Part shown: positions 35,283-44,776 of the stretch, piece by piece
Position numbering within the stretch: the stretch's first letter is position 1
Layout of the letters: every line of letters begins with the position of its first letter
Assembly (NCBI RefSeq): GCF_001624695.1
Contig: NZ_JSEP01000009.1
Span: 62,001-126,000, forward strand
Reading direction: 5' to 3'
DNA from: Labrenzia sp. OB1
GTDB taxonomy: Bacteria; Pseudomonadota; Alphaproteobacteria; Rhizobiales; Stappiaceae
Length of the DNA: 64,000 nucleotides
Notes under the pieces: model-generated
Told to the model about the DNA's origin: nothing
Databases searched by the model: none
What the model saw: only the letters and a program-made list of their open reading frames with translations
Program-made: the position numbers and the translations under genes

Positions 35283-36065
35283 TCAAATCTGAGGAAGGGT
35301 TTCGAGTTCGGCCATCATCTTCTCGGACAACTCTACAACGGTACTGATATCGTTAATCATCTGAGGGTGGAAACGAACGGGCGACCCATCATTGTCGGCC
35401 GGGCCATAGGAGTGCATCATCCAAGGCTCGAACATACCCAAGTTCCTCTGCTCGCCTAACAGTTTGGCGAATTTGTCGAAATCACTCTCCTGTAGGGCGC
35501 CCCCTTTCGCATCCTCGAGCTCATGATACCGCTTGGTCGTTGCCTCGTCTAAGCACTTCGGTGGGATATAAAGCGGAATTCGATGCGCGAGCGCGTGCCG
35601 GTAGTTTTCTAAATAGTCGAACCACCCGTCGGTAGTCACCAGAAATTCCTGGAAAGGCTGCGATAAGCTCGCTCGGACAACCTTACATCCCGACGTCAGG
35701 CCGATCCATTTTTGCGGCAATGCACCACCGTTGGGCTTTGTGAGGTCCGTTTCCCAGACCCATATCCGAGCTAAGTTGTCGACAGCGCCGTATGTGTTGA
35801 TAATAAACGACTGCAAGAATATTTCTGCGTCATTAATGTGCTCACGTTGCGGGTTGGCTGCGTCCAGTGGAACGAGATTGTACACCTTCTTCATACATCG
35901 GGCCATGGTCTCGACGCGCCGGATCAAACCATGATTGGCCAACGTGCGTGTTACATCCTTACGGTATACGTGGGTGATGATGCGTGTTGTCAGGTCGCCT
36001 TGGCGATCCATCCATTTTTCATACTGCTCGACGAATTCCTTGATCTGCTCGACGCTATAGGCCAT
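35283..36065 (-). CDS. Hypothetical protein with R-x4-H (HEPN-like) motif
   Basis: I do not recognise the family. The protein has 260 residues from the ATG at 36065, which has AAGGAA upstream; a TTG-started extension to 36164 is less likely. It is helical and soluble. Residues 152-163 read LENYRHALAHRI, where R156 and H161 form the R-x4-H motif typical of HEPN RNases, preceded by helices that fit a four-helix bundle (FLQSFIINTYGAVDNLARIW near 83-102). HEPN identity is an inference from this motif and the AVDNL-type helix only. Confidence 0.65.
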   Translation of the reverse strand: MAYSVEQIKEFVEQYEKWMDRQGDLTTRIITHVYRKDVTRTLANHGLIRRVETMARCMKKVYNLVPLDAANPQREHINDAEIFLQSFIINTYGAVDNLARIWVWETDLTKPNGGALPQKWIGLTSGCKVVRASLSQPFQEFLVTTDGWFDYLENYRHALAHRIPLYIPPKCLDEATTKRYHELEDAKGGALQESDFDKFAKLLGEQRNLGMFEPWMMHSYGPADNDGSPVRFHPQMINDISTVVELSEKMMAELETLPQI

Positions 36066-36606
36066 CAGGCGGTTCCTTGGGAAAGGTACTATAGGCCGAT
36101 CAGAATTTGTGCCTGGAACCAGCCTGTTTTGAGCAGTTTCGTCGGATTTTACCTTCTTTGGCAACTGGCAGCCATATATCCCCGTTGTTTACAAGCGGAC
36201 AGGCTGCACTCAACCCCTTTCGGTCATTCGTTCCGACTGCAGCGAATGTCGAGTTCCCGCCCTCATCAGACTTTCCGTCGCGTGCAACGAACGGCAGCTA
36301 TCATACAGTGCCCCCTTGCAGCTGAACGGCCGAAATGGCCGTGCAAAGCGGTCGCATCACAAAAACCTTCCGAAGGACGCTCCAGCCCAACTTCTCTCAT
36401 AACTCTATCTTTGAAGGTCTGATCAAAGAGTTTTAAACAAGGCGAATTTAATCGCCGAAAAAGGCTCCATATGGAAAAAATTTGGGTGCCAAGTGAAGTT
36501 GCGCGAAATGCCAAACGAAGTTGCGCGCTACACTACAACAATTCGCCAAAACGGCAGAGCTCAACATTCGGCGCTTGCCGGGTTTACATGAAACTATTGG
36601 GAAAAG
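36066..36606. other. 541-base gap next to tRNA-Met
   Basis: No convincing gene. It holds a CGGTCATTCG motif at 36220 shared with other gaps in the window and a 22-base tandem repeat at 36488-36531. The sequence is AT-rich toward the tRNA, which fits the border of an accessory block. Confidence 0.4.
36488..36531. repeat. 22-base tandem direct repeat beside tRNA-Met
   Basis: Two units of 22 bases share GCCAA and GAAGTTGCGCG exactly (16 of 22 positions). They lie about 76 bases beyond the 3' end of the tRNA gene. Integrase arm-type sites are often arranged this way near tRNA genes, but no tyrosine integrase is present here. Confidence 0.5.
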
Positions 36607-36683
36607 TGGTAGCGGAGGAGGGACTTGAACCCCCGACACGCGGATTATGATTCCGCTGCTCTAACCAGCTGAGCTACTCCGCC
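36607..36683 (-). tRNA. tRNA-Met (CAT anticodon)
   Basis: Read on the minus strand, GGCGGAG pairs with CTCCGCT (one G-U at the first pair), the D-arm has GCTCAGCTGGTTAGAGC, the anticodon stem GCGGA/TCCGC encloses loop ATCATAA with anticodon CAT, and the T-arm has GGTTCAAGTCC. CCA is encoded at 36607-36609. The first pair G-U and not a mismatch argues for elongator tRNA-Met over initiator. An Ile2 tRNA (lysidine-modified CAT) is the main alternative. Confidence 0.92.
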
Positions 36684-36795
36684 ATCCATGCGGCATGGGC
36701 CGAAAGGCCTGCGCGACGTGGGGTGCTTATAGTGAGGCTGCGGGCGGGCGTCAAGCGTGGAATTCGCGCCTGCCCGGATTGTTTTGCCGTTGCCC

Positions 36796-37974
36796 TCAGG
36801 CCGCGGAAACCGGGCTTTCCACCTGGGGAAAATCGATTGCCCAGGTGCCGGTTCGCTCGGTCTTGTGGATCCAGCCGCCGCCCAGCACGCGGGCGGTTTC
36901 GTCGTCATTGTTGAAGAAGACGCAGGCCTGGCCGGGGGCAACGCCGGTTTCGCCGTTGGCGAGGTCGACAAAGGCCTTGCCGTTGAGCATGCGCACGGTC
37001 GCCGGCGCCGGTGGGCGGGTTGAGCGGACCTTGGCGAAGACCTCGATTGCATCGCCCTCGTCAAGCGGCTGGTCGCCGATCCAGTTGAGCTCGCGCAAGA
37101 GAATGGTGCGCGTTGCCAGTGCTTTCCTGGGGCCGACGACGACGCGCCGGGTGTCGGGGTCGAGACGCACGACATAAAGCGGCTCGCCGGTCGCAACACC
37201 GATACCGCGGCGCTGGCCGATGGTGAAGTGGATGATGCCGTCATGGGTGCCCAGCACGCGGCCGTCCATGTGGACGATGTCGCCGGGCTCGGCCGCATTT
37301 GGGCGCAGCTTGCGGATGACGGCGGCATAATCGCCGTTGGGTACGAAGCATATGTCCTGGCTGTCCGGCTTGTTGGCAACGGAAAGGCCGAATTCGGCGG
37401 CAAGTTCGCGCACCTTCGCCTTCGGCATGCCTCCGAGAGGAAAGCGGACGAAATCCAGCTGCTCCTGGGTGGTTGCGAAGAGGAAATAGCTCTGGTCCCG
37501 GTCGAGGTCGGCCGGGCGGTAGAGCGCGCGTCTGTTGCCCGCTGCCGCGGAGCGCACGTAATGGCCGGTGGCCAGCGCGTCGGCACCCAGATCCCGAGCG
37601 GTCTTGAGAAGATCGGTGAACTTGACGGTCTGGTTACAGGAGACACAGGGGATCGGGGTTTCACCGGCAATATAGCTGTCGGCGAACCGGTCCATCACCT
37701 GTTCCTTGAAGCGGCTTTCGTAATCCAGCACATAGTGGGGAATGCCGATTGTCTCCGCGGCGCGGCGGGCATCGTGGATATCGACCCCCGCGCAGCAGGA
37801 CTTTGCCTTGCTGACGGCCGCGCCATGATCGTAGAGCTGCAGCGTGACGCCGATGACGTCATACCCTTCGGCCTTCATCAGCGCCGCAACGACGGAGCTG
37901 TCCACACCGCCGGACATGGCGACAACGACCCGCGTGTCTTCCGGGCGGCCGGGAAGGTCCAGACTGTTTCGCAT
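36796..37974 (-). CDS. mnmA: tRNA 2-thiouridylase MnmA
   Basis: This 392-residue enzyme makes the 2-thio group of U34 in tRNAs for Lys, Glu and Gln. The N-terminus carries the PP-loop SGGVDSSV (near residues 20-27). The catalytic cysteine motifs follow: IPCVSCN near 110 and DICFVP near 205. The ATG at 37974 has GGAAGTG upstream; the longer frame would start with TTG. It reads leftward toward the tRNA-Met gene 112 bases away. Confidence 0.97.
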   Translation of the reverse strand: MRNSLDLPGRPEDTRVVVAMSGGVDSSVVAALMKAEGYDVIGVTLQLYDHGAAVSKAKSCCAGVDIHDARRAAETIGIPHYVLDYESRFKEQVMDRFADSYIAGETPIPCVSCNQTVKFTDLLKTARDLGADALATGHYVRSAAAGNRRALYRPADLDRDQSYFLFATTQEQLDFVRFPLGGMPKAKVRELAAEFGLSVANKPDSQDICFVPNGDYAAVIRKLRPNAAEPGDIVHMDGRVLGTHDGIIHFTIGQRRGIGVATGEPLYVVRLDPDTRRVVVGPRKALATRTILLRELNWIGDQPLDEGDAIEVFAKVRSTRPPAPATVRMLNGKAFVDLANGETGVAPGQACVFFNNDDETARVLGGGWIHKTERTGTWAIDFPQVESPVSAA

Positions 37975-38244
37975 CAATTACACTTCCAGAAGTCTTCGTT
38001 TTCCGACCGGCAGGGCTGCGCCCGAACGCGTTGTCTTGCCCTTGCGCCGTCAAGATGCGGCGCTGCGGTCCGTTTTCAAGTTGGCGGCACTATACAGATA
38101 AGCTTGGCTGCTGCCAATTCCATGGTCCGCATGGCAGGCACGCATTGCCGCATGGGCAAAGCTTGCCGCCCGCTGCGCGTTCTTGCGGTGTGTGAAACCA
38201 GAAAACCTTCAATGAAAACAGCTGTCTCCATGGGTGACTTAAAC

Positions 38245-38260
38245 TGGCCCGGTGCTTGCT
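38245..38260 (+). promoter_or_regulatory. Sigma-54-type promoter upstream of fliK
   Basis: TGGCCCGGTGCTTGCT has the -24 GG and -12 GC with ten bases between, matching TGGCAC-N5-TTGC closely. It lies 57 bases before the fliK start. Late flagellar genes in alphaproteobacteria are commonly driven by sigma-54 with FlbD, which is encoded in this window. Confidence 0.7.
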
Positions 38261-38316
38261 TACCAAGGCGGTGACGAAATGCGTCCACGAGGTGGGCGAA
38301 GAGATCGGGGGCGCAA

Positions 38317-40185
38317 GTGCTGCCATTTGGATTGACGACCGATGTTTCCGCCGGAGCTCTGGCGGCCGGAAACGGCGCCTTGCAGGGCGCCGGTCAGAAG
38401 CAGGGCAAAGCTCCGGGCGGTGCCGGGTTCGCCGCCGAGCTCGGCGCGGCCGATGCCGGCCGGGGTCCGGACGCTTCAGGTGCCCTGCCGGGCAAGGGCG
38501 CGCAGGGAGTGGAAGCGGTTGCGGACACCGTGCCCGGGATCAAGGCCGGTCCTGACGCGCCGCGGGTTGAGGATATGCTTCAACTCCCCGTTGGAGAGGT
38601 CGCGGCGGATCCTTTGCCTGTGGACGGCCAGGAGATATTGAGCGGAGCTTCCGGAGAAGTTGCCGACGCGGCAACGGATGAGAGCCTGCCGACAGACGAC
38701 GCGATTGCGAACGGATCCGAACCGTTGCCGGGCGCCGGACTGCCGGGACTGGCCGCAAACACGCCGCTTCCGGCCGGGGACGCCGCGCTGGCGCGGGCAA
38801 ATTCCATTGTCGGGCCTGTTTCCGGACCTGCAGGTACGGAGAGCTCCGGACTGGCGGGCGGTAGCCCGCAAGGGAGCGGGGGAGCGGCTGGCGGTCCCGG
38901 ACAGGTGCCTGCGAATGCTTCGGGATCCGGTTCTTTCGGCGATGTTCTGGCCTCCGCAACCGCCGGGGCAGCGCCTGCGGGGTCGGTGGAGCGCAGATGG
39001 CAAAGCGAACTGCCGAGGGAACTCAGGGCGCAGGCTTCGGTGGCACCGCAATCCTCGGCACCTGTCCGGCAGGAGCCGGGGACCGCGGGCGTCGTTGCAG
39101 ATGCTCTGACGGCGCGGCCGGGAAATGAAACCGGAGCCGGGGAGCAGGTGAAGGGACCCGGGTTGCCGACAGGACCTTCCACCGCCGGGCAGGACGTGAC
39201 TTTGTCCGGTGGACGCAGCCAGACCTTCAGCGCGGGCAAAGCAGGTGAGGGAACCGCACAAGGATTGCAATCCGGCGAAGTTGCCGAGGCCGGTTTGGCG
39301 GCAAAGTCTGGCGTGACGGCGCAAAACCGCTCAGGTGATGGGCCTGTGCCGCTGCAATCTCCGGCGGCTGGCGCCGGCGCTCGCCGGACGGGCGAGGCAG
39401 GTCTGAGCGAGGCCCTTTCTGGGGATGAGGCGGCCGGTCTCAAGGGAGCGGCGGACACAAAATCGCCGACCGTTGCAGACAGGATAGCGGACCGCGCCAC
39501 AGGCGGTCAGTCCGCAACTGACGCTTCGTCGCGGCCGGAAGCTCGCCTGGCGGGCGCGAACGCAGCTGCATCGACGGCTGCCGGCCTTCCCTCAACCGCC
39601 TTCACGATGGCAGGCGGCGACGCCGAGCTGATTGTGAACGGGGCCGATTTGAGCCTCACCGGTGAAGGTGGCGCGGCGACTGTGCGCGGCGGCGACCTTT
39701 CAGGAGCGATGCGGACGGACAGCCTGCAGGCTCCGAACCAGAGCCAGTCAGGTCATGTCGCCACACAGGTGGCTGCGGAGATCGCCCGCAATCTGAAGAA
39801 CGGCAACACCCGTTTCCAGATGCGTTTCGATCCTCCGGAGCTCGGACGTGTGGAGGTGAACATGAAGGTCTCCTCGGACGGCAGCGTGCATGCGCATCTG
39901 ATTGTCGACCGCCCGGAGACGCTGGATATGTTCCTGCGCGATCAGCGCGGTCTCGAAAAGGCCCTGGAAGCCGCGGGCCTCAATCCGGATTCGGAGAATA
40001 TGCAGTTTTCGCTGAAACAGGACGGCGGACGTGAATTCGCCTCCGGTGACGACAGGCAGGATCAGGGGCCTGAAGGCGGTCAGGAGCAGGCCGTGGGCAC
40101 AGCAGCAGAGATCGACCCAATGGTGGAAGAGATCGTCCGGATGACACTCGCGGAACAGCGCGGCGGACTGGACCTCAAGATTTAA
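38317..40185 (+). CDS. fliK: Flagellar hook-length control protein FliK
   Basis: This 622-residue protein has a long Ala/Gly/Pro/Ser-rich N-terminal part (about residues 1-470) and a conserved C-terminal domain (about 485-570). The C-terminal domain shows RFQMRFDPPELGRVEV and LIVDRPETLDMFLRDQRGLEKALEAAGL, the Flg_hook signature. FliK is exported by the flagellar secretion system, measures hook length and switches export specificity to filament subunits. The start is GTG. flgD follows after 31 bases and is probably co-transcribed from the sigma-54-type promoter. Confidence 0.93.
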   Translation: MLPFGLTTDVSAGALAAGNGALQGAGQKQGKAPGGAGFAAELGAADAGRGPDASGALPGKGAQGVEAVADTVPGIKAGPDAPRVEDMLQLPVGEVAADPLPVDGQEILSGASGEVADAATDESLPTDDAIANGSEPLPGAGLPGLAANTPLPAGDAALARANSIVGPVSGPAGTESSGLAGGSPQGSGGAAGGPGQVPANASGSGSFGDVLASATAGAAPAGSVERRWQSELPRELRAQASVAPQSSAPVRQEPGTAGVVADALTARPGNETGAGEQVKGPGLPTGPSTAGQDVTLSGGRSQTFSAGKAGEGTAQGLQSGEVAEAGLAAKSGVTAQNRSGDGPVPLQSPAAGAGARRTGEAGLSEALSGDEAAGLKGAADTKSPTVADRIADRATGGQSATDASSRPEARLAGANAAASTAAGLPSTAFTMAGGDAELIVNGADLSLTGEGGAATVRGGDLSGAMRTDSLQAPNQSQSGHVATQVAAEIARNLKNGNTRFQMRFDPPELGRVEVNMKVSSDGSVHAHLIVDRPETLDMFLRDQRGLEKALEAAGLNPDSENMQFSLKQDGGREFASGDDRQDQGPEGGQEQAVGTAAEIDPMVEEIVRMTLAEQRGGLDLKI

Positions 40186-40216
40186 AACAGGGCGGGATCC
40201 GCCTTTGGAGTGAAGC

Positions 40217-40876
40217 ATGACAACGGTTACCTCGGCATCGTCCGCCCTCGCACAGACCCAAAGCGCCACCAGCCAAGAGGGGTTGATGGCCAACTACGAT
40301 CTGTTCCTGAGCATCCTGACCACGCAGATCCAGAACCAGGATCCGCTCGATCCGATGGATTCGGCCGAATACACCAGTCAGTTGGTTCAGTATTCCACCG
40401 TCGAGCAGGGCATTCAGCAGAACAAGAACCTCGAGAACATCATTGCCACGCTGCAAAGCAATCAAAGCATGAGCTATGTCAGCTATATCGGTAATGAAGT
40501 CTCGGCGGATGCCTCCACCACGCTGCTGTCGGGCGACGTGGCGAGCTGGGACTACGAGATCCAGGAGGATGCGTCAGGAACCTACGAAATTCGCGATGCC
40601 TCCGGCGACGTCGTCGCCAGTGGCGATATTGAGCTCGCTGCGGGCTCTGGCACCTTCATGTGGGACGGGCAGAAGGATTCCGGAACGGAAGCCCTTCCCG
40701 GTTCCTACACGATCTCTTTCGACATGCAGGACGCTTCCAGCCGCAGCGAGAATGTCAAGACAGAGATCAAGGGTATTGTTGACAGCGTCGACTGGTCGAG
40801 CGGGGAACCGGTCCTGAAAGTCGACGGGCGCAGCATTCCCGTAAGTTCGGTGACATCGGTTTCAAGCCCGAGCTAG
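40217..40876 (+). CDS. flgD: Flagellar hook assembly protein FlgD
   Basis: This 219-residue protein is the hook cap scaffold. The N-terminal LFLSILTTQIQNQDPLDPMDSAEYTSQLVQYSTVEQG (read in parts, about residues 30-65) is the FlgD hallmark. A beta-rich domain then follows with GSGTFMWDGQKDSGTEALPGSY near 142-163 (FLGD Ig-like). It caps the growing hook while hook subunits assemble. It is the last gene before a strong terminator. Confidence 0.96.
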   Translation: MTTVTSASSALAQTQSATSQEGLMANYDLFLSILTTQIQNQDPLDPMDSAEYTSQLVQYSTVEQGIQQNKNLENIIATLQSNQSMSYVSYIGNEVSADASTTLLSGDVASWDYEIQEDASGTYEIRDASGDVVASGDIELAAGSGTFMWDGQKDSGTEALPGSYTISFDMQDASSRSENVKTEIKGIVDSVDWSSGEPVLKVDGRSIPVSSVTSVSSPS

Positions 40877-40898
40877 CGAAATATCAATGCATCTGACG

Positions 40899-40931
40899 GA
40901 GAGCCGGCATCACTGCCGGCTCTCTTTTTTT
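40899..40931 (+). terminator. Intrinsic terminator after flgD
   Basis: A perfect 10-base stem GAGAGCCGGC / GCCGGCTCTC with a 6-base loop is followed by seven T residues. It ends the fliK-flgD unit 23 bases beyond the flgD stop. Confidence 0.95.
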
Positions 40932-41525
40932 GCGTCCTGGCGAGGGAAAGCAGGCCTTGACGTTGTCTGCTTGTGTTTTTCAACGGGCGGCGAGCCGTCT
41001 GCGGTCCTGTCAGAAGACCTGCGGCAATGCGGCTTGAACGCAAGGCGATGCGCGCCCGGTTGCGGGCCTCGGCATTCCATGCGCGCGCCTTCTGATGCAG
41101 GTGAAGACGGACTTGAGGAACGGGAGGGAGCCGCGGCATCTCGGACGCCAGTTTGGCGGGCCTCCTGGTTATTTTTCACAATAATTTTTTATCCGTGCGT
41201 CGCCCTTGCCCCTTGTTCGCGGCTCCAGATTGCGCTTCGGAACAGGAAAGATCCGCTCATCGCAGCGGCCTGAAGAGCTGATTGCGTCTCTCGCGTTCTG
41301 CGCAAGTACTTCGAATTGCGTCGCAAATTGCATCCGTTCTTTTTATGGTTAACAAATTCATGTAATGCGGTTAAGCATTTGAATAGTTTTCTTCGCCAAA
41401 TCCTAATTATCATTCATTAAATTTAGATTTTATAGTTAATAAAAACACAATTTTGCTTTAGGCGTTTGTTAAGCGTCCTACTGTAGCCTGAAGACTACAT
41501 TGGTCATGGTTAGTGTGAGAGTACA
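40932..41525. other. 594-base gap before sciP, AT-rich second half
   Basis: No convincing gene. The part from about 41280 is very AT-rich with several TTAA words. TTAG-N7-TTAA at 41458-41472 is one base off a CtrA box and lies about 55 bases before sciP, so CtrA control is possible. Confidence 0.4.
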
Positions 41526-41801
41526 ATGACCGAACAGATTCGTTCGCGTGTTAAATATGTTATCGGGCCTGACGGCAGTCCGCTTACTATTGCAGACTTG
41601 CCGCCCACATCCACAAAGCGATGGGTAATCCGTCGCAAGGCGGAGGTGGTCGCTGCTGTCCGAGGGGGGCTCCTGTCCCTCGAGGAGGCCTGTCAAAGAT
41701 ACACTCTGACGGTTGAGGAATTCCTCTCCTGGCAGAGTTCGATCGAAAAGCACGGCCTGGCCGGGTTGAGAGCGACCCGGGTTCAGCAATACCGGAACTG
41801 A
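41526..41801 (+). CDS. sciP: CtrA inhibitor SciP (DUF1153)
   Basis: This 91-residue protein matches SciP: residues about 8-22 (RVKYVIGPDGSPLTIADLP), then PPTSTKRWVIRRKAEVVAAVRGGLLSLEEACQRY, a helix-turn-helix that continues to LTVEEFLSWQ. In Caulobacter, SciP blocks CtrA-dependent transcription after the G1 phase. Here it lies between flgD and fliF, in its own transcription unit ended by a terminator. Its nearness to a CtrA-box fliF operon links it to flagellar timing. Confidence 0.95.
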   Translation: MTEQIRSRVKYVIGPDGSPLTIADLPPTSTKRWVIRRKAEVVAAVRGGLLSLEEACQRYTLTVEEFLSWQSSIEKHGLAGLRATRVQQYRN

Positions 41802-41848
41802 TCCGGACGGCGAAATACGAGTGGCGCACGCATGGTGCGTCTGAAAGG

Positions 41849-41870
41849 GGTCGGCTGTGCCGGCCTTTTT
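41849..41870 (+). terminator. Intrinsic terminator after sciP
   Basis: Stem GGTCGGC / GCCGGCC (one G-U pair) with a TGT loop is followed by five T and TATTT. It sits 47 bases after the sciP stop and separates it from the fliF operon. Confidence 0.85.
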
Positions 41871-41999
41871 TATTTCCGTTTGTCTTCTGCAACTTATCCA
41901 AACATTAATGAAGTAGGCAGTTTTTCCCCACTTCAATTGCGTTTTGCAATATGAAGAAGCCCGGTAAGCCGCCATTCCGCGCCGGGCCCAAGAGATCTG

Positions 42000-42015
42000 T
42001 TAACCTGTTGTTAAC
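42000..42015 (+). promoter_or_regulatory. Full-consensus CtrA box upstream of fliF
   Basis: TTAACCTGTTGTTAAC matches TTAA-N7-TTAAC exactly and lies 95 bases before the fliF GTG. CtrA directly activates early flagellar operons in Caulobacter, so this fits the expected control of fliF. The rest of the 309-base gap after sciP has the terminator and no gene. Confidence 0.8.
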
Positions 42016-42110
42016 CATCAGGGCGGCAAATTTTGCCCATCGAAGGTGTGGCATGTCTGACCGACTCCAATAATAACGGCAGAGCATGTTTCAGATGCGG
42101 GCGGGCATTC

Positions 42111-43727
42111 GTGAACGGACTGGTAGAATTCATCAGAACTTTGGGCGCGGCACGTATTGCCGCGATGGGCGCTGTCGCAGCGATCCTGATCGGGGTGTTC
42201 GCCTTCATCATCATGCGCGTGACCGCGCCGCAGATGACGACCCTCTACAATGAAATGACGCTTGAGGATTCCGCTGCGGTCGTCTCCCAGTTGGAATCCC
42301 AGGGAGTCCAGTTCGAGCTGAAGCGTGAAGGCTCGACCATTCTGGTGCCCCGCGAACAGGTTGCCCGGCTGCGCATGCAGCTCGCCGCGGAAGGGCTGCC
42401 GACCGGCGGTTCCATCGGCTACGAGATTTTCGACAAGACCGATACGCTGGGAGCGACCAGCTTCGTTCAGAATATCAATCATCTTCGCGCCATGGAAGGC
42501 GAACTGTCACGGACCATCGGAACGCTGGACCGCATCCGGTCGGCACGGGTCCATCTGGTCATACCGGAGCGGCAGCTGTTCCAGCGTGACCGCCGGCCGC
42601 CTTCCGCGTCCATCGTGCTGAACGTCCGGGGCTCTCTCGGGCCGGGTGAAATCCGCGCCGTCCAGCATCTGGTGGCAACCGCAGTCGACGGACTTGATCC
42701 CGACAAGGTTTCGATCGTCGACGAAAGCGGACGCCTGCTGGCCTCCGGCGCCGGTACCGACGAGGACGGCATGATGTCCGCTTCGCTTCAGGAGCGGACC
42801 GTGGCCGTCGAGAGCCGGCTGCGCAACCAGATTGAAGAGATCCTGAATTCCGTCGTCGGCCCCGGCAGGGCCCGGGTCCGGGTGAACGCGGATATCGATT
42901 ACAACCGGCTGACGGAAACCACCGAGACATTCGATCCGGATGGTCAGGTTGTCCGCTCGACGCAATCGAAGGAAGAAGCGTCTTCCGCCGTCAGCCGGAA
43001 CGGTCAGGTTACTGTTGGTAATGAGTTGCCCAATGCGCAGGAAGGCGACAATGCGGGCGGCAGGGACACCAGCAACCTGATCGAGGAAATCGTCAACTAC
43101 GAGATTTCCCGTTCCACGCGCACCGAGGTCATGGAAGCCGGTCAGGTGGACCGCCTGAGTGTTGCCGTCCTCGTTGACGGCACCTATGTGCCGGATGAGG
43201 ACGGGAACGCCGTCTATACCCCCCGGGATCAGGAAACGCTGGACAGGATTGCCGTTCTGGTGCGTTCCGCCGTCGGTTTTGACCAAAACCGGGGGGATGT
43301 GGTCGAGGTCGTCAACCTGCAGTTCGCATTGCCTCCGCAGGACGACCTGCTGGCCGAGGGTGACGGCCTGTTCGATTTCACACGGGACGATATCGTCCGT
43401 TTCGCGGAATTGGGCGTTCTCTCCCTGATCGCGATCCTGCTGTTGCTCTTCGTGGTCCGTCCGCTGCTGCGCCGGATCGTGACGCCGGAGGAAAAACAGC
43501 CTCAGGAACTGATGATCGGTCCGGATGGCACTCTGGTGGTCGAGACGGAAGTGGCCAAGGACGAGGATCCGGAAGACGAATTCGTGATCGAGTGGCTGGA
43601 GCAGGCCAAGCATGAAGGCGCAATGCAGGCGAGCTCGATTACAAAGGTTGGTGAAATGATCAAGGATCATCCGTCCGAAGCGGTCACGATTGTCCGCGGC
43701 TGGCTGGATCAACAGGCGGCGGCTTAA
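42111..43727 (+). CDS. fliF: Flagellar MS-ring protein FliF
   Basis: This 538-residue protein forms the MS ring of the flagellar base in the inner membrane. I choose the GTG at 42111, which begins [19 protein letters not shown] as in alphaproteobacterial FliF. The first membrane helix is at about 16-37 and the second at about 440-460 ([20 protein letters not shown]). [23 protein letters not shown]-type ring-building motif and [11 protein letters not shown] are clear. The C-terminal tail ([12 protein letters not shown]) is the FliG-binding region. fliG follows after two bases. Confidence 0.97.
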   Translation: MNGLVEFIRTLGAARIAAMGAVAAILIGVFAFIIMRVTAPQMTTLYNEMTLEDSAAVVSQLESQGVQFELKREGSTILVPREQVARLRMQLAAEGLPTGGSIGYEIFDKTDTLGATSFVQNINHLRAMEGELSRTIGTLDRIRSARVHLVIPERQLFQRDRRPPSASIVLNVRGSLGPGEIRAVQHLVATAVDGLDPDKVSIVDESGRLLASGAGTDEDGMMSASLQERTVAVESRLRNQIEEILNSVVGPGRARVRVNADIDYNRLTETTETFDPDGQVVRSTQSKEEASSAVSRNGQVTVGNELPNAQEGDNAGGRDTSNLIEEIVNYEISRSTRTEVMEAGQVDRLSVAVLVDGTYVPDEDGNAVYTPRDQETLDRIAVLVRSAVGFDQNRGDVVEVVNLQFALPPQDDLLAEGDGLFDFTRDDIVRFAELGVLSLIAILLLLFVVRPLLRRIVTPEEKQPQELMIGPDGTLVVETEVAKDEDPEDEFVIEWLEQAKHEGAMQASSITKVGEMIKDHPSEAVTIVRGWLDQQAAA

Positions 43728-43729
43728 CA

Positions 43730-44776
43730 GTGAGCGATGTACTTCAAAAACAACTGCAGGTCAGTGCCGACGAGGAAGACCGCGAACTCAAGGGTGCCGA
43801 ACGCGCAGCGGTTCTGCTGCTTGCTCTCGGAGAGGCCCACGGCTCGCCGATCTGGCAAAAGCTCGATGAAATCGAAGTGCGCCAGGTCTCCACGGCGATG
43901 GCCAATCTCGGGCCGGTCACACCGAACATGCTTGAAGATCTGTTCAAGGATTTCGTCCGCCGGGTCAGCTCCACGGGTGCGCTCACCGGAAACGTCGACG
44001 CGACCGAACGTCTTCTGGCCAGTTTCCTGCCGGGCGACAAGGTCTCCGTCATCATGGAGGAAATCCGCGGTCCGGCCGGTCGAAACATGTGGGAGAAGCT
44101 TTCCAACGTGCAGGAGAACGTTCTCGCGAACTATCTGAAGAACGAATACCCGCAAACGGTCGCGGTGGTGCTGTCGAAGATCAATTCCGACCACGCCGCA
44201 CGGGTGCTCGGCATTCTGCCGGAAGAACTGGCGCTTGAGGTGGTCAGCCGTATGTTGCGCATGGACGCGGTCCAGAAGGAAGTCCTGGAGAAGGTGGAGC
44301 AGACACTGCGTGTCGAGTTCATGTCGAACCTGACCAACACCTCGCGCCGGGACAGCCACGAGATGATGGCCGAGATCTTCAACAACTTCGACAGGCAGAC
44401 GGAAGCCCGGTTCCTGGCGGCCCTGGAAGAGGACAATCGCGAAGCGGCGGATCGCATCAAGACGCTGATGTTCACATTCGACGATCTGCTGAAACTGGAT
44501 GCAGCAAGTGCCCAGACCTTGCTGCGGCATGTCGAGAAGGACCAGTTGGCAATCGCCCTCAAGGGCTCCACCGATGCGGCCAGGGAGTTCTTCTTCGGCA
44601 ACATGTCCTCGCGCGCGGCGAAGCTGCTCCAGGACGACATGGACGCGCTCGGACCCGTCCGCCTGCGGGACGTGGACGACGTGCAGACGAGTATGGTCAA
44701 CAAGGCCAAGGATCTTGCCGCCAAGGGCGAGATCATGATCTCCAAATCGAAGAGCGATGATGAAATTATCTATTGA
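43730..44776 (+). CDS. fliG: Flagellar motor switch protein FliG
   Basis: This 348-residue protein is full-length FliG. The N-terminal half ([27 protein letters not shown]) binds FliF; the middle has the EHPQTVA-like [14 protein letters not shown], and the C-terminal torque domain has charged residues near [11 protein letters not shown] and [17 protein letters not shown]. It forms the cytoplasmic rotor ring that meets the stator. The start is GTG two bases after fliF, and it overlaps the next gene by one base. Confidence 0.97.
   Translation: MSDVLQKQLQVSADEEDRELKGAERAAVLLLALGEAHGSPIWQKLDEIEVRQVSTAMANLGPVTPNMLEDLFKDFVRRVSSTGALTGNVDATERLLASFLPGDKVSVIMEEIRGPAGRNMWEKLSNVQENVLANYLKNEYPQTVAVVLSKINSDHAARVLGILPEELALEVVSRMLRMDAVQKEVLEKVEQTLRVEFMSNLTNTSRRDSHEMMAEIFNNFDRQTEARFLAALEEDNREAADRIKTLMFTFDDLLKLDAASAQTLLRHVEKDQLAIALKGSTDAAREFFFGNMSSRAAKLLQDDMDALGPVRLRDVDDVQTSMVNKAKDLAAKGEIMISKSKSDDEIIY

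Noticed and set aside
31799-36606. Toxin-antitoxin pair among the DUF2971, FRG and R-x4-H genes
   Set aside because: The genes are separated by about 400-base gaps and no small overlapping partner is convincing.
36821-40000. Many long frames on the opposite strand of mnmA, fliK and other GC-rich genes
   Set aside because: They are shadows of GC-rich coding sequence, with low-complexity Arg/Pro composition and no ribosome sites.
42033-42110. Longer fliF start at 42033
   Set aside because: The extension is unlike FliF N-termini; homology begins at the GTG at 42111.
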